DNA of 64,000 nucleotides from Actinacidiphila yanglinensis (lineage in GTDB: Bacteria > Actinomycetota > Actinomycetes > Streptomycetales > Streptomycetaceae): assembly GCF_900107965.1 (NCBI RefSeq), contig NZ_FNVU01000008.1:310001-374000 (forward strand), given 5' to 3'. Positions 57,732 to 64,000 of this stretch are shown piece after piece. Position 1 is the first letter of the stretch. Every line of letters begins with the position of its first letter. Under the pieces are notes generated by a model, which worked only from the letters and a program-made list of their open reading frames with translations, made no database searches and was not told where the DNA came from. The translations under genes were made by a program, and so were the position numbers.

Positions 57732-58262
57732 TCAGGCGCCCAGGCCGTCCAGGACCACCGCGCCGGGCAGGGTCGCGAGCATCTTGCCGGGCACGATGAG
57801 CTTGCCGCGCCGGGCTCCGCTGCCGATCACCACGTGGGCGGTCTCCACCACGGCCGCGTCGACGAGCAGCGGCCAGGCCGCGGGCAGTCCGACCGGGGTG
57901 ATGCCGCCGTACTCCATGCCCGTCTCGCTCACCGCGGTGTCCATCGAGGCGAAGGACGCCTTGCGCGCGCCCAGGTGGCGGCGGACCGTGCCGTTGACGT
58001 CGACGCGCGTGGTGGACAGCACCACGCAGGCGGCCAGGGTCAGTTCACCGCCGCGCTTGCCGGCGACGACCACGCAGTTGGCCGACTTCTCCAGCAGGTC
58101 CTGGCCGTAGGTCGCGACGAAGTCAGCGGTGTCGGCGATGGCCGGGTCGGTGTCCACGTGCAGCATCTCCGCGGTCACCGCCGCGGCGACCGGCGGCGGC
58201 AGCAACTCGCGTCGCTCGGTGGCGGGCTGGGCATCCTCGAAGGGTCCGATCGGTGCGCGCAT
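57732..58262 (-). CDS. YbaK/EbsC-type aminoacyl-tRNA deacylase-like protein
   Basis: A 176-residue protein of the YbaK family: VTAEMLHVDTDPAIADTADFVATYG, then SANCVVVAGKRGGELTLAACVVLSTTRVDVNGTVRRHLGARKASFAS, and EYGGITPVGLPAAWPLLVD. The last part is a hallmark of the group that screens tRNA for wrong amino acids. It differs from the copy at 2669-3220. The ATG at 58262 begins MRAPIGPFEDAQPATERREL. Confidence 0.92.
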   Translation of the reverse strand: MRAPIGPFEDAQPATERRELLPPPVAAAVTAEMLHVDTDPAIADTADFVATYGQDLLEKSANCVVVAGKRGGELTLAACVVLSTTRVDVNGTVRRHLGARKASFASMDTAVSETGMEYGGITPVGLPAAWPLLVDAAVVETAHVVIGSGARRGKLIVPGKMLATLPGAVVLDGLGA

Positions 58263-58336
58263 ACCGCCAATCCAACCAGATCCCCGAGGCGGGCGGCGCG
58301 GCCCCGGGGGAAGCCTGGGGCTCGGGCGCGGGGAGG

Positions 58337-59098
58337 TCAGGCGCCGGCGGGTGCTTCGAGTTCGGGGACGTCGAGGCGCTCCTCGGGCGGCACCCGATCG
58401 GGAAGGGGAGAGGGCGCGGGGGTGCGCAGGGGCGGCTGCCAGCCGGTGTCGGGCGACCAGCGGCGGACGATCCTGGCGGGGGCGCCCGCCACGACCGCGT
58501 GGTCGGGGATCTCGCCGCGCACCACGGAGCCCGCGGCGACGACCACGTTGCGGCCGAGCCGGGCGCCGGGCAGCACCACGCTGTCCACGCCCAGCCAGCT
58601 GCCCGGGCCGATCTCCACCGGCGCGGAGCTCGGCCACTGCTCACCGATCGCCTGGTCCGGGTCGTGGTAGGAGTGGTTGGTGCTGGTCACGTAGACGTTG
58701 GGGCCGCAGTAGACCTTGTCGCCGATCACGATCGGGGCCATGGCGACGACGTGGCTGTCCCGGCCGAGGACGACGCCGTCGCCGATGCGGATCACCGGGT
58801 CCGGGCCGTAGTCGACGTCGGCGGGGGCGAGGCCGACGGTGAGGGTGACCTGCTCGCCGATGATGCAGCACGCCCCGAGGTGGATCCATCGCTCCCCGAA
58901 GACGGTGCCCTGCGGGAAGGCGAGCCGGGTACCGGCCCCGATCCGGCCGAAACGCAGCAGACCGGGGCGCTCCGCGGTGACCGCGCCCGCGTTCTGCACG
59001 CGGCGCCAGGCGCGGTGCACCAGCCGGGTGGTGGCGCGCCGGCGCCAGGCGGCGGCACCGGACAGCAGGGAGAAGAACACGTTCTCGTTCTCGGGCAC
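58337..59098 (-). CDS. LbH-type acyltransferase
   Basis: A 253-residue left-handed beta-helix enzyme with hexapeptide repeats (IGAGTRLAFPQGTVFGERW, VIGDKVYCGPNVYVTSTNHSYHDPDQAIGEQW, IGPGSWLGVDSVVLPGARLGRNVVVAAGSVVRGEIPDHAVVAGAPARIVRR). The NHSYH segment has the catalytic His of maltose/galactoside O-acetyltransferases. The Pro-rich tail is variable. GTG 59098 lies 8 bases after TATACG, so it may be leaderless. It is divergent from the gamma-carbonic anhydrase gene. Confidence 0.92.
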   Translation of the reverse strand: MPENENVFFSLLSGAAAWRRRATTRLVHRAWRRVQNAGAVTAERPGLLRFGRIGAGTRLAFPQGTVFGERWIHLGACCIIGEQVTLTVGLAPADVDYGPDPVIRIGDGVVLGRDSHVVAMAPIVIGDKVYCGPNVYVTSTNHSYHDPDQAIGEQWPSSAPVEIGPGSWLGVDSVVLPGARLGRNVVVAAGSVVRGEIPDHAVVAGAPARIVRRWSPDTGWQPPLRTPAPSPLPDRVPPEERLDVPELEAPAGA

Positions 59099-59103
59099 AC
59101 GGC

Positions 59104-59117
59104 CACCGTATACGGTG
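59104..59117. promoter_or_regulatory. 14-bp perfect palindrome
   Basis: CACCGTATACGGTG between the divergent acyltransferase and carbonic anhydrase genes. It includes the TATACG -10 of the former, so a protein bound here would block that promoter and possibly the other. Confidence 0.5.
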
Positions 59118-59161
59118 CCGCTGAACACTGGTGGAGTGGCGCGGGAGCGGACGGAGCGGGC

Positions 59162-59797
59162 ATGGCGGAGTCGGTGCGGCAGGCAGGCGGGACCCCGGGC
59201 GAGGGCGGCGCGGATGCGGGCGCGGTGGGGCAGGCGGCCGGGGCACTGGTCGCGGGCATCCTCGGCAGGCAGCCGCGGTTGGACCCGAGTGCGTACGCGG
59301 CGCCGACCTCGGTCGTGCTCGGCGACGTGACGCTGGGGGCGCGGGCGAGCGTCTGGTACCACGCGGTGCTGCGCGGCGACTGCGAAAAGATCCGGATCGG
59401 CGAAGGCTCCAACATCCAGGACAACTGCACGGTGCACGCCGATCCCGGATTCCCCGCGGTGGTGGGCGCGGGCGTCACCGTGGGGCACAACACGGTGCTG
59501 CACGGGTGCGTGGTCGAGGACGGCGTGCTGGTGGGAATGGGCGCCACGGTGCTCAACGGGGCCCGGATCGGTGCCGGTTCGCTGGTGGCGGCCGCGGCGC
59601 TGGTGCCGCAGGGCATGCAGGTGCCGCCGCACTCGCTGGTGGCGGGGGTGCCCGCGAAGGTCAAGCGGGAGCTGACCGCGGAGGAGCGGGAGATGCTGCG
59701 GCTGAACGCGGAGCACTACGTGGCGCTCGCCGGGACGCACCGCGAGGCGCTGGGCGGCGGGGGTGACGTACCGCAGCTGCCGGGTGGGGCCGGGTAG
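59162..59797 (+). CDS. Gamma-class carbonic anhydrase-like protein
   Basis: A 211-residue LbH protein of the gamma-CA/CaiE group. The three zinc His are in VWYHAVLRGD, NCTVHADPG and VTVGHNTVLHGC. The helix NSxxx-type end SLVAGVPAKVKRELTAEE is typical. It should hydrate CO2 or bind a related ligand. The first ~40 residues are an Ala/Gly-rich extension. ATG 59162 has GGAG 8 bases upstream. Confidence 0.9.
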   Translation: MAESVRQAGGTPGEGGADAGAVGQAAGALVAGILGRQPRLDPSAYAAPTSVVLGDVTLGARASVWYHAVLRGDCEKIRIGEGSNIQDNCTVHADPGFPAVVGAGVTVGHNTVLHGCVVEDGVLVGMGATVLNGARIGAGSLVAAAALVPQGMQVPPHSLVAGVPAKVKRELTAEEREMLRLNAEHYVALAGTHREALGGGGDVPQLPGGAG

Positions 59798-59871
59798 CGG
59801 CGGGGCGGATCGTCGCCGGAGCCGGCGTCTTCCGCCGCTGCGCCTCGCTCGCTCTGCTCGGCCTGCTCCGG

Positions 59872-60528
59872 CTACTCGCCGGACGAGGTGACGACGACCT
59901 CGGGTTCGGCCTTCGCCTCGAGTTCGGCCTGGGCCTTGGCGGCGCGGCGCCGGACGTAGAGGAAGGAGCCGATGCCGAAGAGCACCGCGATGCCGAGCCC
60001 GACGTAGCCGAAGCGGGTGAGCCAGGGCTCGGCGACGATCCCGACGTAGTAGATGATCGCGGTGATGCCGCCGGCCCAGACGATGCCGCCGAGCGCGTTG
60101 GCGATCAGGAACTTGTAGTACGGCATCTTGAGCACGCCGGCGAGCGGGCCGGCGAAGATCCGCAGCAGGGCCACGAACCGGCCGAAGAAGACCGCCCACA
60201 TGCCCCAGCGCTGGAAGGAGCGTTCGGCGGTGGCGATGTTGCCCGGCGAGAAATGGCTGGGGAAGCGCCGGCCGAGCCAGTCCAGCAGGGGCCGGCCGCC
60301 CTTGTGCCCGATGGCGTAGCCGATCGAGTCGCCGACGACCGCGCCGAGAATCGCGCACGCACCCACGATCCAGGGGCTGACGTGGCCCTGCGAGGACAGC
60401 AGGGCCGCCGTCATCAGCACGATCTCGCCGGGCAGCGGGATGCCGAGGCTCTCCACCCCGACCACGAGACCCACCATCAGGTAGACGGCGACCGGCGGAA
60501 TGCCGTCGAGCCAGTCCTGCACGTGCAC
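59872..60528 (-). CDS. DedA-family membrane protein
   Basis: A 218-residue membrane protein with VESLGIPLPGEIVLMTAALLS, then GHKGGRPLLDWLGRRF, WAVFFGRFVALLRIFAGPLAGV and WAGGITAIIYYVGIVAEP. These are the DedA/SNARE-associated signatures, including the Arg-rich FGRF...R motif. Relatives help recycle undecaprenyl-phosphate or other lipids. GTG 60528 has GGGAGGG 5 bases upstream. The last ~30 residues are hydrophilic. Confidence 0.93.
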   Translation of the reverse strand: MHVQDWLDGIPPVAVYLMVGLVVGVESLGIPLPGEIVLMTAALLSSQGHVSPWIVGACAILGAVVGDSIGYAIGHKGGRPLLDWLGRRFPSHFSPGNIATAERSFQRWGMWAVFFGRFVALLRIFAGPLAGVLKMPYYKFLIANALGGIVWAGGITAIIYYVGIVAEPWLTRFGYVGLGIAVLFGIGSFLYVRRRAAKAQAELEAKAEPEVVVTSSGE

Positions 60529-60678
60529 AGCAGGTCCCTCCCCGGGGGTGGCGGTCGAACGCGTGCCCGCAGCACGCTCAAGGAAGCCTAACCGACGGAG
60601 CGGACAACCCGTCCGCTCAGCGGTGCTCCCCCGGTCACCACTCCGTGGCTCCCACCTGCCGCGCGGCCGACCGGCCCC

Positions 60679-61131
60679 TCAGCTGTGGGGGCGCAGCGTC
60701 CACACGACGGTCATCCGCCCGGTCTCGGCGCCGTCCTCACGGGTGAGGGAGACCTCGACCGCGAACTCGGGGCGCTGCCCCGCGTCGAGTTCGGCGACGA
60801 CCTCCGCGACGGGCCGGCCGAGCGTCGCGGTGGCGAGCAGCTCGCCTCGGGCGATCTTGGCGTAGGTGACCTCGACCCGCACCGGGAGCGGCACGGCCCG
60901 GGCGAGCTGGTCGCCGAACGCGGCGACCACGACGGCGCCCGAGGCGGACTCGCCGGCGGTGAACATCGCGCCCGCGTGCGGACCGCCGACGTGGTTGCGG
61001 TACTCGGGGAGGTCCGGCAGCGAGACGACCGCGCGCTCGGCCGTGATCTCGACGTACTGGAGGTTCAGGGTGCGGACCATCGGCACGGTGGCCGTGAGGA
61101 ATTCGCCTATGGAGGGCGTCGTCTCGGACAT
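60679..61131 (-). CDS. Hotdog-fold thioesterase (DUF4442-like)
   Basis: A 150-residue hotdog protein: LNLQYVEITAERAVVSLPDLPEYRNHVGGPHAGAMFTAGESASG is the substrate-binding helix (HxGxMFT), followed by the AKIARGELLATATLG strand. The acyl-CoA substrate is unknown. The ATG at 61131 is divergent from the next gene. Confidence 0.88.
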   Translation of the reverse strand: MSETTPSIGEFLTATVPMVRTLNLQYVEITAERAVVSLPDLPEYRNHVGGPHAGAMFTAGESASGAVVVAAFGDQLARAVPLPVRVEVTYAKIARGELLATATLGRPVAEVVAELDAGQRPEFAVEVSLTREDGAETGRMTVVWTLRPHS

Positions 61132-61189
61132 GGCCGTATGTTACCAGTGAGTAGAGCGATCCAGCGTGGAACCGCCCGGCCCGCTCCCC

Positions 61190-61195
61190 TAGTGT
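61190..61195 (+). promoter_or_regulatory. -10 element
   Basis: TAGTGT, 8 bases before the ATG at 61204, with no ribosome site between, suggesting a leaderless mRNA. Confidence 0.45.
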
Positions 61196-61203
61196 TTCGA
61201 GCC

Positions 61204-62388
61204 ATGTGGCCAGGAGACCAGCAGTCCGGGGGGCAGCAGTACCCGCAGGGCACCCCCCCTCAGCAACCGCAGCAACCGCAGCCCTCGCAGGGCCCGTACG
61301 GGCAACCGCCCAACCCGTACACGCAGCCCGGGTACCAGCAGCAGCCGGGTTACCAGCCGCCGCAGCAACCGCAGCAGCAGCCGCAACAACCCCCACAGGC
61401 GCCGCAGCCGTCCGGCTTTGAGCAGACCCAGCCGTACGGCCAGCCCGCCTACCCGTACGCGCAGCCCGGCTACCAGCAGCCCGGCCAGCCGCCGTCCGGC
61501 TACCCGACGAACCCGCAGTCGTGGGGCCCGGGCTCGCCCGGCGGCCCCGGGGGACCGGGCGGGCCGCCGCCGGAGAAGGACAACCGGAAGCTGACCATCG
61601 GCATCGCCATCACCGCGTCCGTCGCGGTGATCGCCGCCGTGGCGGTGGGCGCGGTCTACGTCACCGGCAACCACGACAAGAAGGACGACGCCAAGGAGAC
61701 GACCAAGCCCACCGCGTCGGTGAAGCCGACCGGCACGCCGTCCACCGGCGCCCCCGCCGCCAGCGGCGGTGACAGCAGCGACAACCCGCGCGGCGCCGCC
61801 ACCGACCTCAAGCCGGTCATCCCCGGCTGGAAGGTGGTCAAGCGCGACGAGCGCAACGTCGCGTTCGACGTGCCGCCGGACTGGACGGTCGACACCGAGG
61901 GCATGAGCATCGGCTTCACCGACAAGAAGGGCGACCCGCAGGTCGTCATGAGCGCGCCCGCGTACTACAAGCACGCGTGGTGCACGACCAAGGACGGCGA
62001 CTCGGACCGGGCCGCCGTGGGCACCAAGGGCGGCAGCGGGGCGAAGAGCCTGAAGAACGCCGCCGACAACGAGGCCGAGGCGTGGGCGTACTGGGCCTAC
62101 CAGGACAACGGCAAGGGCACCTTCTCCAAGGCCAAGGACAGCAAGGCGTTCAAGGACGCCTACGGCATCAGCGGCTGGCAGTCCGAGGCCACCGCGACCA
62201 ACGTGCCGAAGGCCAACAAGTGCTCGTCGCCCGGCGGCGTCGCCTATACCGTCGCGTGGCTGGACCCCGCGCAGAAGACGCCGACGCCGGTGGTGTGGGT
62301 GCTCTACGCCGACACAGGGGTGTCCGACCAGCTCGCGCAGTCCGTCGTGGACAAGATCAAGAGCACCATCCGGCCACTGAAGAAGTAG
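61204..62388 (+). CDS. Pro/Gln-rich membrane protein
   Basis: A 394-residue protein. Residues 1-125 are a Pro/Gln/Gly/Tyr-rich tail (QPGYQQQPGYQPPQQ-type repeats) facing the cytoplasm. A single membrane segment follows at about 132-155 (KLTIGIAITASVAVIAAVAVGAVYV). The outside part has a Thr/Pro linker and a ~200-residue domain (IPGWKVVKRDERNVAFDVPPDWTVD, YKHAWCTTKDG, KKDSKAFKDAYGISGW). This layout is common in streptomycete envelope proteins with a C-terminal beta domain; the function is unknown. Confidence 0.85.
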   Translation: MWPGDQQSGGQQYPQGTPPQQPQQPQPSQGPYGQPPNPYTQPGYQQQPGYQPPQQPQQQPQQPPQAPQPSGFEQTQPYGQPAYPYAQPGYQQPGQPPSGYPTNPQSWGPGSPGGPGGPGGPPPEKDNRKLTIGIAITASVAVIAAVAVGAVYVTGNHDKKDDAKETTKPTASVKPTGTPSTGAPAASGGDSSDNPRGAATDLKPVIPGWKVVKRDERNVAFDVPPDWTVDTEGMSIGFTDKKGDPQVVMSAPAYYKHAWCTTKDGDSDRAAVGTKGGSGAKSLKNAADNEAEAWAYWAYQDNGKGTFSKAKDSKAFKDAYGISGWQSEATATNVPKANKCSSPGGVAYTVAWLDPAQKTPTPVVWVLYADTGVSDQLAQSVVDKIKSTIRPLKK

Positions 62389-62687
62389 CCCCGGCCGCCC
62401 GCCGGGCCCGAGCGGCTCGGCGCGGCGGACCCCGGACGGGCCGAGGGCGGCCCCCGGACCGTCGTCGGACCGACCCGGCGCGGACCCGGGACCCACCCCG
62501 AGCCGGGCGGGCCCGGACCGCGGACCCGGACCGCGGACCCGAGCCGAGCACACGCGGACCCGAACCGGGCGGCGCCGGACCGTGCACACGCGGACCCGCG
62601 CCACGGGCCCGGACCGGGCGGGCCTGAGCCAGGGGCCCGAGCCGATATTCCCTGGCGGAGGGCGGGGCTTTCCTGGATAGTTCCCGG
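62389..62687. repeat. GC repeat-rich intergenic region
   Basis: About 300 bases with no gene. GCGGACCCG-type 9-base units occur five times from about 62486 to 62600, with GGGCCCGGACCG blocks between. GATAGT at 62676-62681 is a plausible -10 for the leaderless MFS gene. Confidence 0.5.
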
Positions 62688-64000
62688 GTGAACCGCACCA
62701 GCCCCCGCTCCGGCCACCCCGACGGCACCGTGCGTGCCCTGCTCGGGCGGCTGCCGTCCCTCCCGCATCCCCCGCCCTGGGCCGGTCGGGATTTCCGGCT
62801 GCTGGTCAGCGCGTCCTTCATCTCCAACCTCGGCAACTCCGGCGCGACCATCGCCGCCGCCTACGCGGTCATCGAGCAGGGCGGCAGCGCCACCGACGTC
62901 GGCCTGGTGGTCGCCGCCCGCACGCTGGCCCTGGTGGTCTTCCTGCTGGTCGGCGGCGCGGTCGCGGACCGGCTGCCGCGGCAGCGGGTGATGGTCGGCG
63001 CGAACCTGCTCAACGCCACGTCGCAGGCGGCCTTCGCGATCCTGGTGATCACCGGCTCGCCCGCGCTGTGGACGATGGCCGCGCTGGCCGCGGTGGGCGG
63101 TACCGGGCAGGCGTTCTTCTCGCCCGCCTCCGAGGGCATGGTGCTCTCGACGGTCGACCCGGGCCACGCGGGCAAGGCGTTCTCGGTCTACCGGTTGTCG
63201 ATGAACGGCGCGAGCATCATCGGCGCGGCCCTCGGCGGCGCGCTGGTGGCGGCCGTCGGCCCGGGCTGGGTGCTGGCCGTCGACGCCACCGGGTTCGCCC
63301 TCGCCGCGGCCATGCGCGCGAGGTTGCGCACCAAGGCGGTGGAGCGCCCCGCCGAGTCCGGCGGCATCGTCCGAGAACTGCGGGAGGGCTGGCGGGAGTT
63401 CGCCTCCCGCTCCTGGCTGTGGGGCATCGTGCTCCAGTTCGGCGTCGTCAACGGCGTCGTCACGGCCACCGAGTCGGTCTACGGGCCGCTGGTCGCCCGC
63501 GAGCATCTCGGGGGCGCGGGCCCGTGGGGCATCGCGGTGGCCGCCGCGGGTGTCGGCACGGTCTGCGGCGGGCTGCTGATGATCCGCTGGCGCCCGCGCC
63601 GGATGCTGCTCGCCGGCACCATGGGCGTCTTCCCGATGGCGCTGCCCGCCGCCGCGCTCGCCCTGGCCGTCCCGACGTGGCTGCTGTCGACGGCCATGTT
63701 CGTCACGGGACTGGCCGTGGAGGTCTTCGCGGTCGGCTGGATGCTGGCGCTGCACCAGGAGATCCCCGAGGACAAGATGTCGCGCGTGTCGGCCTACGAC
63801 TGGCTCGGCTCGGTGTCGCTGACCCCGATCGCGACCGCGCTGGCCGGTCCCGCCGCGATCGCCTTCGGCAGGACCCGGGCGCTGTGGGGCTCCTCCGTGC
63901 TGGTCCTGCTGCTCACCGGCGCGGTCCTGCTGCTGCCCGACGTGCGCCGGCTGGAACGCCGCGTGAAGGTCGCCTCCGAGCACGCCGGCATCGCCACCGC
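62688..64000 (+). CDS. MFS transporter, N-terminal part
   Basis: The frame is open to the window end, 437 codons. It begins (V)NRTSPRSGHPDGT and has MFS features: FRLLVSASFISNLGNSGATIAAAYAV as TM1, then ADRLPRQRVMVGANLL, the motif-A-type loop (G-x-x-x-D-R-x-x-R), and ALGGALVAAVGPGWVL. Eleven or so TM segments are visible, and the last helix pair ends near the edge. It is similar to enterobactin/macrolide-type exporters. GTG 62688 is favoured by a -10 just upstream. Confidence 0.88.
   Translation, partial: MNRTSPRSGHPDGTVRALLGRLPSLPHPPPWAGRDFRLLVSASFISNLGNSGATIAAAYAVIEQGGSATDVGLVVAARTLALVVFLLVGGAVADRLPRQRVMVGANLLNATSQAAFAILVITGSPALWTMAALAAVGGTGQAFFSPASEGMVLSTVDPGHAGKAFSVYRLSMNGASIIGAALGGALVAAVGPGWVLAVDATGFALAAAMRARLRTKAVERPAESGGIVRELREGWREFASRSWLWGIVLQFGVVNGVVTATESVYGPLVAREHLGGAGPWGIAVAAAGVGTVCGGLLMIRWRPRRMLLAGTMGVFPMALPAAALALAVPTWLLSTAMFVTGLAVEVFAVGWMLALHQEIPEDKMSRVSAYDWLGSVSLTPIATALAGPAAIAFGRTRALWGSSVLVLLLTGAVLLLPDVRRLERRVKVASEHAGIAT

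Noticed and set aside
1..64000. CRISPR arrays, rRNA and tRNA genes
   Set aside because: No regularly spaced repeats and no conserved RNA gene signatures were found.

Overview
The window is about 64 kb of very GC-rich DNA with strong third-position G/C bias, frequent GTG and TTG starts, several apparently leaderless transcripts, XRE/DUF397 regulator pairs, a ureABCFGD operon and a c-di-AMP riboswitch in front of an NlpC/P60 gene. Together these point to a Streptomyces or close relative (Streptomycetaceae). Most of it reads as ordinary chromosome. One stretch, about 52.5-57.6 kb, is clearly mobile DNA.

Layout. 1-5 kb: the end of an NAD-dependent epimerase, a DUF1707 protein, a bacterial PARG-like ADP-ribose glycohydrolase, a YbaK-type deacylase, and a solitary CTP-synthase-type glutaminase divergent from a LysR regulator. 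5-10.2 kb: the complete urease operon on the minus strand (ureA, B, C, F, G, D). It is preceded by an orphan Phd/YefM antitoxin with a TGTACA-type operator, and ureF and ureG are separated by about 270 bp holding two dispersed palindromic repeats. 10.3-12.5 kb: a ClpP paralogue with a small partner, then a c-di-AMP riboswitch and the secreted NlpC/P60 hydrolase it should control. 12.5-15 kb: an ABC exporter pair divergent from its TetR regulator. 15-18.4 kb: a secreted Scabin/pierisin-type (DNA guanine) ADP-ribosyltransferase, a GNAT enzyme, and an anti-sigma-type ATPase / XRE / DUF397 trio.

18.4-26.3 kb: biotin synthesis. bioF is divergent from bioB-bioA. A proline/threonine-rich membrane protein and an APC permease separate these from bioD. 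26.3-27 kb: a ribbon-helix-helix antitoxin with a degenerate Fic-type toxin and a perfect operator. 27-34.5 kb: GNAT, two CNNM/CorC-type proteins, an SGNH hydrolase, purB, mug and a ROK regulator. 34.7-41 kb: a GntR/UTRA regulator with a DasR-like palindrome, an SDR, a purine permease, and an EamA exporter divergent from a MocR regulator. 41-52.5 kb: a TM-ACT-GNAT fusion, a DUF885 metalloprotein, another GNAT, a rhodanese divergent from an Lrp/AsnC regulator, the SbcCD nuclease, a YigZ/IMPACT protein and a CoA-binding protein.

52.5-57.6 kb is an integration island: a CPCC cysteine-rich protein, a 1,935-bp IS701-type element carrying a passenger gene and inserted at CTAG on the CPCC stop codon, a decayed IS5-type transposase, a small RHH-like ORF and a large serine integrase. 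57.7-64 kb returns to chromosomal genes: a second YbaK protein, an LbH acetyltransferase divergent from a gamma-carbonic anhydrase, DedA, a hotdog thioesterase, a proline/glutamine-rich membrane protein and the start of an MFS transporter. No rRNA, tRNA or CRISPR array was seen.
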